Shown one piece after another: positions 52,973 through 61,306 of a stretch of DNA of 61,633 bases. How positions within the stretch are numbered: the first letter of the stretch is position 1; each line of letters starts with the position of its first letter. The notes beneath the pieces were generated by a model. The model was not told the origin of the DNA and made no database searches. It worked only from the letters and a program-made list of their open reading frames with translations. This DNA is from Oscillospiraceae bacterium (GTDB lineage Bacteria; Bacillota; Clostridia; Oscillospirales; Acutalibacteraceae). Where the stretch lies: positions 1-61,633 of the forward strand of contig DPOR01000015.1 of NCBI GenBank assembly GCA_003538135.1, read 5' to 3'. Position numbers and translations under genes: made by a program.

Positions 52973-54122
52973 TTTTCGCCGTCTCCCGTCTTTCCGAAAG
53001 CACCGCCTGAATTTTTTCAGCTTCCGCATTGTTGATTCTGTAAAGCAACAAGAATACAATCGCACCAACAAAAACCACTATACCCGGAATCAAGCCGTCG
53101 GCAAGACTGAGGCCTAACTTTGTGTATGAGCCGTCGCCGTTTGCTGTCCATGAAAGAACGTAAAGCGAAAAAGCTGCGCCTATTCCGTTGCTGATTTTTG
53201 TAATCATTGAGGTCGCTGCGGCAATCACGCCCTCAGCACGCAGGCCGAGCTTGTAGTCCACATAGTCGATATTATCCGCCTGAATCGAATAATACAAAAG
53301 CTGTGCAAAGCTTGTTCCGCAGCTGCAAATTACGCTTGAGACGCAGGCGGCGACAAGGCCGCTCGTTTTGTCGTTGACCGCAACAAGACGAACGAGACAA
53401 CCGATCGCCGTGACGATCATTCCGCAAGCATAAATCCTGCGCTTTCCAATCTTCTTCGCGAGCGGAACGGCAAGCAATGAGACGGGGCCGCCGACAATTG
53501 CGACCGTATTCATAATAGTGAGCTTTCCGATCGAGCCGAGCGCGTGCGTTGCATAATATGGATTCGACGTTGCAACGAACGCAAGTCCAGTCTGAACAAT
53601 GAGTCCGCCGATGAAGAAAGCGATAAGCGGCTTCAATTTAATTATTCTTAAAAAATCCTTTGCTTTATATCCGGCATCCTTGAGCGGTTCGACTCGCTGA
53701 TGAATGCCCGTGATTCCGCCGAGCGAGCACGAAAGGATGATTCCCATAGCAAGCAGATTCATAATATTATAGCCCTTGACGGAAGAGTTGAACTTTGCGA
53801 AAACAATAGGAGCTATGAGGTTGAGTCCACCGCCGAGACCGTAAGCAAAATTTTTTAGCATTGCAAGGAAATTTCGCTCCTCCATATCGTTTGTCATTAC
53901 AGGAAGCATACTGTTGAGTGAAATGTCCATAACGGGGAAGGTCACACCGATAAGCATATATGAAATATAGGCAACCATAACCTTCATCGAGTCCGAAACA
54001 TATGCCGGACCCATCCATACCACGGCATAGTTCAAGGTGCAGATGATCGTTCCGACAATAAGAATTCGTCTGAATTTTCCGAACTTTGAGTTTGGCGCTC
54101 TGTCAATGAAATAACCGATGAA
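52962..54122 (-). pseudogene. 5'-truncated GPH-family symporter
   Basis: The frame encodes most of a GPH carrier. It starts abruptly within the conserved loop (FIGYFIDRAPNSKFGKFRR, near 54122-54066) and continues through ten helices to the normal C-terminus. The start codon and the first two helices (about 60 residues) are missing. Upstream the frame runs into sequence of a different gene and a TGA at 54147-54149. A TTG at 54035 is the first possible start but would leave the protein truncated. It is coupled to the rhamnosidase gene, which has therefore lost its natural promoter. Confidence 0.8.
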
Positions 54123-54189
54123 ACTTATCCTTTGAGAAATAGGCTTTCATAGCATTTTGTATTTCGTTTTTTGCTTGTTTGATATTCAT
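54103..54189 (-). pseudogene. N-terminal remnant of a MoxR-type AAA ATPase gene
   Basis: From the ATG at 54189 the first 24 codons read MNIKQAKNEIQNAMKAYFSK and DKF. This is the characteristic start of the MoxR-like AAA ATPases that accompany VWA (DUF2201-type) genes in Clostridia. The frame then enters symporter DNA and stops at 54103. The Walker motifs and all remaining parts are lost. GGAGG at the end of the preceding LRR gene could be its ribosome-binding site. Confidence 0.7.
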
Positions 54190-54201
54190 AACCGTATTGT
54201 A

Positions 54202-54813
54202 TTATTCCTCCATCACAACAACATAATCTTTTAAGTAGTCAAACCTGCTGTCAAGATCTGCTGATTTTTTGACATATATCTTCGGGCGACGCGCACCTCG
54301 CAGGAAATTGCAGTCGTAACCATAATTAATATGTCCGGGACATTCAAATACAATTTTTTCCAGGCTGTCACAATCCCTAAGCAACCACTTTTCAACATAG
54401 TCAAACTTAGGCGGAAATACGACTTCCTTCAATTTTTCACATCCTCTGAATGCTTCTTGGCCTATCTTTTTTACATTCTTCCCGAGGTGGATCGTTTCCA
54501 AATTGCGGCACCCTTCAAAGGCGTGGCTTCCAATTTTTTCTACCGTATCCGGCACAAAAATCTTTTTAATATTTCTGCCCTGTACGTAATTGACTTCAAC
54601 CACCTTGAGTCCTTTAACCTCTTCCGGAACAATAACCTCTTCCGCACAACCGTGATACCTCATCAATCTGCAATAATTAGAATAATATTGAATATCCCAT
54701 ACAATTTCAGCGGGCGCGTTCGGATCTTCGCGAAGCTCGGCAAGTTCCGCTTCCTTCTTCGCCTTGCGTTCCGCAGCTTTAAGCTGTCTTTCCTCCTCTT
54801 TTATGACAGCTTC
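54202..54813 (-). pseudogene. C-terminal part of BspA-like LRR protein, beyond an in-frame amber codon
   Basis: This is the same reading frame as the upstream LRR gene, separated only by the TAG at 54814-54816. It encodes a charged coiled-coil stretch (IKEEERQLKAAERKAKKEAE), then PNAPAEIVWDIQYYSNY and five LRR_5-type units (IKKIFVPDTVEKIGSHAFEG and similar). Its last residues are YVVVMEE. An internal ATG at 54666 could give a separate 154-residue protein, but no good ribosome-binding site was noted. It probably belonged to a single protein of about 1,026 residues. Confidence 0.7.
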
Positions 54814-57282
54814 CTATCTGTCAAGGTAGCTATCCATGCCAACGCCAAACTCTTTTTTCAAATATTCCGTAAGTATTGCGGTGACTTCGGTTTTATTTTT
54901 TTTGTTTGCTTCTTCAATCAGAGCATCTATGCGCTCTCTTTTAATGAGCTTGTTGTCGACAGAGATGCGAAGTAAGGTGACATTATCCAATAAATCCGGC
55001 TCAAACTTTTTATACGCTCTTTTAAAATAAGAAATATATTCCTTAAAAATTTCTTCCGGATATTTGTCATACGCCTCAACGAAACCGGCTAAATAATTCT
55101 TTTTGTAATTAGTCGGCACTTCGCTTATTTTAACACCATATGAAACAACGTGAGCTTGTTTTATATCTTTAAGGTCTATAACATCCCGACACTCTTCGGA
55201 AAGTTCAATTCTTTCTATATTGCGGCATAAATAGAATATATTATTTTCTATATTAATCCGCGATCCTATGGGCTTTTCCAAGCGAATTACTGCCGATTTC
55301 AATTCCGCGCATTCCGCAAAAGCTTCGTATGATATCTCCAGCTCGCTTACACAGGGAGATATATTAATGTCTGTAATCCCGGAGCCTGAAAAGGCTCTGT
55401 AGTCGATCTCCTTCAAACTCTTATTGAACACTATGTCCTTCAGTCTTTCGCATTGATGGAACGCTCCTCTGCAAATTTTTTCAACGCTGTCGGGAATTGT
55501 GTATGCGTCTTCCGATTTTACTCCGGGATATCGTATCAGCTCAGTTTTTTCCTTATTAAACAAGACGCCGTTTTCATCGGAATAATACCGGTTGTCGCTC
55601 GCAACATTAATGCTTGTAAGGCTGTCGCAATTTTCGAAAGCCCCTTTTCCGATACTTGTTACACTGTCTGGAATGGTTATGCTTGTGAGGCTGATGCAAT
55701 CACTGAAAGCCCAGTCTCCGATACTTGTTACGCTTTCAGGGATTGTTACGCTTGCGAGGCGACTGCAACCGCCGAAAGCACAGCCTCCGATACTTGTTAC
55801 GCCGTTACCGATGGTTACGCTTGCGAGGCGACTGCAACCGCTGAAAGCATAGTCTCCGATGCTTGTTACGCTTTCAGGGATTGTTATGCTTGTGAGGCTG
55901 AAGCATCTTTCAAAAGCATGGTCGCTGATGCTTGTTACGCCATCCGGAATTGCATATGTGGATTTCAATTTACCTTTGGGATATTGTATCAGCTCGGTTT
56001 TTTCCTTATTAAACAAGACCCCGTCTTCATCGGAATAATACCGGTTGTCGTCCGCAACATCAATGCTTGTAAGGCTGTAGCAATATTCGAAAGCTCCACT
56101 TTTAATGTCTTTTACGCGGCTAGGGATAATTATGTTTGTAAGGCTGGTACAACTACCGAAAGCACTGTCTTCGATACTTGTTACACTGTCTGGAATGGTT
56201 ATGCTTGTAAGGTTGTCGCAATTTTTGAAAGCCCCTTCTCCGATGCTTGTTACGCTGTCGGGGATCGTTATGTACATAAGCTTGTTATCCCAAAATGCGC
56301 TACCGGCAATAGTCTTTGTGCCGTTTTTCACGACATATTCATAAGAAGTCATTTTTTTTGCATCTATAAGATGATTTCTGATATATAAAACACCGTTTTC
56401 CCACTTTGATGCGTCATTGTATAACGCTGTATATTTAAACGCATTTCCTCCGATGCTTGTTACGCTGTCGGGGATCGTTATACTTGCGATGCTGCTGCAA
56501 TCGTAGAAAGCATTGCTTCCGATGCTTGTTACGCTGTCGGGGATTGTTATGCTTGTAAGGCTGTCGCAATTTTCGAAAGCCCCTTCTCCGATACTTGTTA
56601 CACTGTCTGGAATGGTTATGCTTGTGAGGCTGATGCAATCTCTGAAAGCATCGTCTCCGATACTTGTTACGCTATCAGGGATGGTTACGCTTGCGAGGCG
56701 ACTGCAACCGCTGAAAGCAAATTCTCCGAGGCTTGTCACGCTGTCGGGGATGGTTACGCTTGCGAGGCTGGTGCAACTGCCGAAAGCATCGTATCCGATG
56801 CTTGTTACGCCGTTACCGATGGTTATGCTTGTAAGGCTGTCGCATTTGAAGAAAGCATGGTCTCCGAGGCTTGTCACGCTGTCGGGGATGGTTATACTTG
56901 TGAGGCTGATGCAATCACTGAAAGCACTGTCTCCGATACTTGTTACGCTATCAGGGATTGCGTATGTGGATTCAGATTTACCTTCGGGATATCGTATCAG
57001 CTCGGTTTTTTCCTTATTAAACAAGCCCCCGTCTTCATCGGAATAATACCTGTTGGCGTCCGCGACATTAATGCTTGTGAGGCTGCTACAATCGTAGAAA
57101 GCATGGTCTCCGATACTTGTTACGCTATCAGGGATGGTTATACTTGTGAGGCTGTCGCAATTTTTGAAAGCTTTCTCTCCGATACTTGTTACGCCGTTGG
57201 GGATTACAACATCCTTTTTATTTCCTCTATACTTAGTCAATATGCCGTTTTCAATTAAAAAATCATTCGTATTATTACTCAT
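54814..57282 (-). CDS. BspA-like leucine-rich-repeat protein, ends at amber
   Basis: The 822-residue protein has no signal peptide. Some 27 tandem LRR_5 (Treponema pallidum-type) units of 23 residues follow the pattern LTSITIPDSVTSIGDHAFYD. They are interrupted by spacer modules such as DENGVLFNKEKTELIRYP. A helical C-terminal domain (about 690-822: NYKKNYLAGFVEAYDKYPEE) ends at MDSYLDR and a TAG. Downstream, the frame stays open for 203 more codons with the expected continuation. AAGGAG precedes the ATG. Such proteins mediate protein-protein contacts; here it sits between a VWA gene and a MoxR remnant. Confidence 0.85.
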   Translation of the reverse strand: MSNNTNDFLIENGILTKYRGNKKDVVIPNGVTSIGEKAFKNCDSLTSITIPDSVTSIGDHAFYDCSSLTSINVADANRYYSDEDGGLFNKEKTELIRYPEGKSESTYAIPDSVTSIGDSAFSDCISLTSITIPDSVTSLGDHAFFKCDSLTSITIGNGVTSIGYDAFGSCTSLASVTIPDSVTSLGEFAFSGCSRLASVTIPDSVTSIGDDAFRDCISLTSITIPDSVTSIGEGAFENCDSLTSITIPDSVTSIGSNAFYDCSSIASITIPDSVTSIGGNAFKYTALYNDASKWENGVLYIRNHLIDAKKMTSYEYVVKNGTKTIAGSAFWDNKLMYITIPDSVTSIGEGAFKNCDNLTSITIPDSVTSIEDSAFGSCTSLTNIIIPSRVKDIKSGAFEYCYSLTSIDVADDNRYYSDEDGVLFNKEKTELIQYPKGKLKSTYAIPDGVTSISDHAFERCFSLTSITIPESVTSIGDYAFSGCSRLASVTIGNGVTSIGGCAFGGCSRLASVTIPESVTSIGDWAFSDCISLTSITIPDSVTSIGKGAFENCDSLTSINVASDNRYYSDENGVLFNKEKTELIRYPGVKSEDAYTIPDSVEKICRGAFHQCERLKDIVFNKSLKEIDYRAFSGSGITDINISPCVSELEISYEAFAECAELKSAVIRLEKPIGSRINIENNIFYLCRNIERIELSEECRDVIDLKDIKQAHVVSYGVKISEVPTNYKKNYLAGFVEAYDKYPEEIFKEYISYFKRAYKKFEPDLLDNVTLLRISVDNKLIKRERIDALIEEANKKNKTEVTAILTEYLKKEFGVGMDSYLDR
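55600..57230 (-). repeat. Tandem 69-bp DNA repeats encoding LRR units
   Basis: Near-identical 69-bp modules, for example around 55620-55730, 56160-56260 and 56460-56760, encode the 23-residue LRR units. Local identity is high enough to allow expansion or contraction by recombination and to cause assembly problems. Confidence 0.75.
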
Positions 57283-58721
57283 AGCTTTTTCTCCTTGAAT
57301 TTATATTTCATTTCTTTGCAAAACAAGTTTAATTGCCCATGGCGGGACTTCGTAATTGTTAAAATCATCATCAATAAACACAAATGCCGTGTCATAATAC
57401 GGTTTTTTGCCGGGAAAAGCCCCCATCCGTCTGTGAAGTATATCAGACCCTTAAGATTGTTGAAGTCCTTCAATGAATCAACATAGTCAAATACAGGTCT
57501 GAAATCCGTGCCCCCAAAGCCCTTGAGAACCATTTTTCCTATATAGTCATCAAATTCTTCTTCGTTCGTTATTTTATGATCTTCCTGAATGACAGAATCG
57601 CATTGAATAATATGGATGTTAACTTGTTCGAAAAAAGACTCTGACGATTTCAAAATGTTATAAGTCTTTCGCAAGAAAGTCTGAACAAGGTCTCCCGAAA
57701 CTGAACCGGAGGTGTCAATGGCAATAACAAACTCCTTTATTTTTTTTACCTCTTTATATTCGAGCGGCTCAATAAGAGGCATGTTCTTATAAAGCTGAAG
57801 TCCATATGTATAAAATACATAATCGAATTCGTCATCATTGATTTTCATCGTCTCACCTAAAACGGCAAAACGCTTCAAGAACTCGGTGTAATCATATTTT
57901 TCTCTGTTCAAAGACTTGAGATTTTGCATCATTCCGCCGGCCTCATCACCTCTATCCTTTGAAAAAGTTTCAAGATCGGTCTGAACTCGCTTCGAAATGT
58001 CTTGCCATTGCTTTTCCAGCCTATCCTTTCGAGAGCTTGATTCCGATTCACCGTATTCGCTATTTTGATTTTCAGAATCATCGTCATTCTGCTCTTCATC
58101 TTGGCTTTTTTGCCTGTTCAGCTGATTGTTCAGCTGATTATCGCTGTTGTCATCATCGGAACCATCAGTAAATCGATTGGAGCCGTCCTCGTCACTCGCA
58201 TACCATATATCATGATTATCGCAATAGAACAGCGGCTGTATTTTTCTCAGCTCATTTTCGGTAATATTTTTTGTCAGATACGCATAGACTTTTTCAGCCG
58301 TAATCAAGTCTACATTATTTTGCAGCTTGCGAATAAAATCTTTCTGGCCGCCAACCCTTCCGACTTTTGTTTTAGGCAAGTTCAATTCGTTGATTAAATA
58401 TTCAACAGTTATATCGCACGCCAAATTCCAATAATCTTCTTTAATATTCTGCCCAACGAAAAGGTGCCTGAAAACGCAGTGAAGAACCATGTGCAGATAT
58501 GTTCTTACCGACATTTCACTTTTATACTCTTTTAAAACGCTTACGGGATTATAGATCAGATGCTCCCCGTCAGTTGCGATAATCGGTGCATCAGAACGAA
58601 TATACTCAAATCGACACAGCGCAATATCAAGAAATCTAAAATTGACAAGCAGTGTGTTTCTTGAAAGTTTGAGAATTTCAAGCGCCAAACTATTCAATTG
58701 TTCAAATGTTTCATTGTTCAT
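57279..58721 (-). CDS. VWA-like (DUF2201-type) protein with 3' frameshift
   Basis: The 480-residue frame starts METFEQL-like (NNETFEQLNSLALEILKLSR). An N-terminal metallopeptidase-like region (HMVLHCVFRHLFVG) is followed by a Gln/Asp-rich linker (about 185-225) and a VWA domain with MIDAS DTSGSVSG (about 335) and GFGGTDFRPVF. After FTDGWGLFPAKN the expected end KPYYDTAFVFIDDD...PPWAIKLVLQRNEI lies in the -1 frame and would stop at 57301. The frame change coincides with A6C (57402-57408). Such proteins partner MoxR-type ATPases as chaperone-like systems. The gene has its own promoter and precedes the LRR gene. Confidence 0.8.
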   Translation of the reverse strand: MNNETFEQLNSLALEILKLSRNTLLVNFRFLDIALCRFEYIRSDAPIIATDGEHLIYNPVSVLKEYKSEMSVRTYLHMVLHCVFRHLFVGQNIKEDYWNLACDITVEYLINELNLPKTKVGRVGGQKDFIRKLQNNVDLITAEKVYAYLTKNITENELRKIQPLFYCDNHDIWYASDEDGSNRFTDGSDDDNSDNQLNNQLNRQKSQDEEQNDDDSENQNSEYGESESSSRKDRLEKQWQDISKRVQTDLETFSKDRGDEAGGMMQNLKSLNREKYDYTEFLKRFAVLGETMKINDDEFDYVFYTYGLQLYKNMPLIEPLEYKEVKKIKEFVIAIDTSGSVSGDLVQTFLRKTYNILKSSESFFEQVNIHIIQCDSVIQEDHKITNEEEFDDYIGKMVLKGFGGTDFRPVFDYVDSLKDFNNLKGLIYFTDGWGLFPAKNRIMTRHLCLLMMILTITKSRHGQLNLFCKEMKYKFKEKKL

Positions 58722-59307
58722 AGCTAAATAACACCGTTAGTCGATAAAATGTGTCGCCGTTTTCAACTGCGCGGTTAAAAAATAAAAATAGGTACGGGAA
58801 GGCTATCTGCCAAACGGAATTATCATCTTTAACGATTTTTACGCAGCAAATCATTTTCTGAATATATTAATACGGCATTTTTGTTGCAATTATCACAAAA
58901 TATAATTACTCATTCGAAATCAAAAATTATCTATAGCACCATTATAACACCTCAACAGAATATAGTCAATGTGCAATCACCACAGAAAAAAGATAAGTCC
59001 GATTATTCGGTCAGAAGTCGGCAAAAACTCGAACCGACATTCAAGCTGAGACAACTCGTCTTGTTTTGAAAAGTGATATTTGCGTGCGGTAGAATTTTAT
59101 TGGTGCATTTTTTGTACATATACGATTCGTGGCGTTCGGACAAAATATGGTTTATTTTTTTTGCCGAAGTCCGTTTTTTCGGACATAAAAAAATTACCTG
59201 TATACAAATAACGTTTTTTGTGATAAATTAGTCTTACAAGTGTAAATAGTAAATAAAGGTAAAAAGCAATAAGTATGATGCAAATATTTTATCAGGGAGA
59301 GCAAAGA
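58722..59307. other. Divergent AT-rich intergenic region
   Basis: No gene is visible. It contains the minus-strand promoter for the VWA gene with an unusually long leader of about 215 nt, a small hairpin GTCCG/CGGAC at 59169-59184, and the leader of the plus-strand DUF4145-like gene. Confidence 0.5.
58941..58969 (-). promoter_or_regulatory. Consensus promoter of the VWA/LRR operon
   Basis: On the minus strand: TTGACT, a 17-bp spacer and a perfect TATAAT. Confidence 0.7.
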
Positions 59308-60765
59308 ATGAATTTTGATTTTTTAAAAGGTCTTCGTGGACTCGGATATGTTTATGAGAATTGCAACAATGCCGAGAAGCTTGTTATGACAATGCCGGTT
59401 CAGAGCGTATTTACAGCACGTAAAAGCGCAGAGCTTTTGGCGAAGTTCATTTATATTGCCGCGCATAATGAGAATATGAAATCCATGTCTTTTGTGGATA
59501 TTTTAAGCGACCCCGTCGTATGTGATTTTATTAACAATCGCAATGTAATTAATGCTTTTCATTACATCCGCAAAAGCGGCAACCGAGCCGTTCATGGTGA
59601 CGAGGAAGAAACGGTTGAGGAAGCACTCGGTGTTTTGTCTGACCTTCATTATGTGGCAGGTGAAACAGCTTGTATATTTGGATTGATAAAAAAATATCCA
59701 TCTTTTGACAGCAAAATTAATTTTTATCCGGAAGCCAAATTTGTAGAAGATCAAGATATAGAAGAAAAAGCACAGCAAATGTTTCTTGAGTATGTGGAAA
59801 AATATAACGCTCAAGTAGAACGCGATAATTACTACCAAAATAATATTGATAATCTGCTTGAAGAGTTCAACTCAATAGATTCCGGATATGAATTTGTGCC
59901 CGGAGAAGTTGAATTGAACGAGATTATAGAATTCAAGCATAAACCGGCACATGAAAGTTCGCTTAAAGCCATTCAAGCATATTTCGGCTTTCTGGGTATG
60001 CGAGCGTTAAAAAGTATGCGCGGAGAGTTGTACGGCGTGCTGGAGGGAAGAAAGATAAATTATTCTGCTGAATTGACCATATACGGCAAAAACGGATATA
60101 CCACCGATAACTTGCTAAATTTTTTATATGGCGTTTTGAAAGACCTGCCTTTTGCCGATGGATTTAAGATTAAAAGTAGTTATTCAGGACCATCGGCCGC
60201 ACCGTGGTTCAAAGCCAACAGCAAGGAGAGAAGAGCCGAGTTCTGCGATGAAGTTACCGAGATGGGTGAATATGAGAATTTTACATATTCTATTTACGAG
60301 CTGTTGCTTAGCCACGGCGAAGGTTATTGCAGAAAATTCGAAAACGGCGAGTGGGACGATTTAAAATCCCGCTATTCGCAGTATGTTTTGGATAAGGAGT
60401 ACCCGAACGGGTGGTATACCCTTGGAGTAACTCTTGCTGTTGAATTCGGCTATGAGAAACATCCTGATATTCAGCGTAAACTGCGCGAGTGCGTGAAGAA
60501 GTATTTGTCTGATGAAGAATATGAACTCTGTAAGACCGATTGGCAGGATGAACCGGAACTGCTGATAAGCGATATCCAGTTTTTGCCGGATACCCTTCGC
60601 ACAGTGCAGAATTTCCTTGACGAAATTAACAGTATTATTGAACCTATTAAGTCCGAATGCAGCTGCAGAGCCGACGGTGAATGGTTCCGTTGTGAAGAGC
60701 CGTTTGCGTCTGCCGAGTGGAACTGGACGGATGACGGTTTCAAGTTAACCGGAGCCGAGGTATAA
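59308..60765 (+). CDS. DUF4145-like N-terminal domain protein, function unknown
   Basis: The 485-residue soluble protein starts MNFDFLKGLRGLGYVYENCN. ARKSAELLAKFIYIAAHNEN and NAFHYIRKSGNRAVHGDEEE resemble the DUF4145 domain found at the N-terminus of type I restriction HsdR subunits and in stand-alone proteins. The C-terminal two-thirds (about 190-485) are acidic with no recognised catalytic motif. GGGAGAG precedes the ATG at 59308; an in-frame ATG at 59275 lacks a site. It is divergent from the VWA/LRR operon and followed by BRCT-related fragments. Confidence 0.65.
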   Translation: MNFDFLKGLRGLGYVYENCNNAEKLVMTMPVQSVFTARKSAELLAKFIYIAAHNENMKSMSFVDILSDPVVCDFINNRNVINAFHYIRKSGNRAVHGDEEETVEEALGVLSDLHYVAGETACIFGLIKKYPSFDSKINFYPEAKFVEDQDIEEKAQQMFLEYVEKYNAQVERDNYYQNNIDNLLEEFNSIDSGYEFVPGEVELNEIIEFKHKPAHESSLKAIQAYFGFLGMRALKSMRGELYGVLEGRKINYSAELTIYGKNGYTTDNLLNFLYGVLKDLPFADGFKIKSSYSGPSAAPWFKANSKERRAEFCDEVTEMGEYENFTYSIYELLLSHGEGYCRKFENGEWDDLKSRYSQYVLDKEYPNGWYTLGVTLAVEFGYEKHPDIQRKLRECVKKYLSDEEYELCKTDWQDEPELLISDIQFLPDTLRTVQNFLDEINSIIEPIKSECSCRADGEWFRCEEPFASAEWNWTDDGFKLTGAEV

Positions 60766-61069
60766 AATAACAGAAAAATGGTGTTATAAACAAAAACGCA
60801 ATAAAAAACTTTGCGCTCGGAGTGCATTGTTCATTGAAGCCGCGAAGCAGAGCGCATATGCTGTTGTGATGGACTAACGGAAGAAACTGCGGCGGCATTC
60901 ATCAATGCAAGTGCTGAGAAAATCGGTATAACTTTAAGACAATAATATGATACACATCACTCAGAAAAATGAGACTGTTCATAAAACAAACCTTTAAGAC
61001 ATATCGGCAGAAGGAAAATTACATTAAGCAGAATTTAAACTTTACATTATGAAAGGCAGAAAAAATCTA
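60766..61069. other. Intergenic region with a gene remnant
   Basis: Apart from the 35-codon remnant at 60841-60945 nothing clear is present. The remaining sequence is AT-rich. Confidence 0.4.
60841..60945 (+). pseudogene. C-terminal remnant of an unidentified protein
   Basis: A 34-residue frame ends GLTEETAAAFINASAEKIGI and TLRQ before a TAA. It lacks any start and follows a stop codon. Its amphipathic, helix-like composition suggests the tail of a genuine protein. The parent may have been a BRCT-type protein like the next gene; this is a guess. Confidence 0.35.
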
Positions 61070-61306
61070 ATGACAGATCAGTGGCTGCAACAGTATGGAA
61101 AATATGTGGAAGAGGCTCCGACTATTGATTTTAACGAAACGCTTTTTGTGTTCACGGGGCTTTTGGATTCCCCAAAAGATAATCCGATAGTAAAAAAGGT
61201 TATTGAAAAAGGTGGTCAGTACCGTACAAGTGTATCCGGCTTGACAGATTATTTAGTTGTTAATCCCAGTGGTGCGGGTTACACAAACCTATCGATATCT
61301 GTTTGA
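61070..61306 (+). pseudogene. Truncated BRCT-domain protein
   Basis: About 78 residues. NETLFVFTGLLDSPKDNPIV, KKVIEKGGQYRTSVSGLTDY and LVVNPSGAGYT form the first half of a BRCT domain, related to the C-terminal BRCT of DNA ligases. The expected continuation (a Lys-rich helix and a final strand) is missing: after GAGYT the frame reads NLSISV and stops. The ATG at 61070 gives MTDQWLQQYGKYVEE; an upstream ATG at 61049 is possible. The break near 61285 may be a recombination point. Confidence 0.6.

Noticed and set aside
54814..54816. Genome-wide recoding of TAG
   Set aside because: Several ordinary genes in the window, such as the 96-residue anchored protein (end 13404) and the AraC-type regulator (end 27665), end in TAG with good boundaries, so a general reassignment is unlikely.
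55600..57230. CRISPR-like array
   Set aside because: The repeated units are contiguous 69-bp coding modules without unique spacers and encode LRR repeats.
55453..57258. Long plus-strand frames with repeated LVTLSGMV-type and CYAVRDGYACE-type units
   Set aside because: They are shadows of the tandem LRR DNA repeats on the opposite strand.
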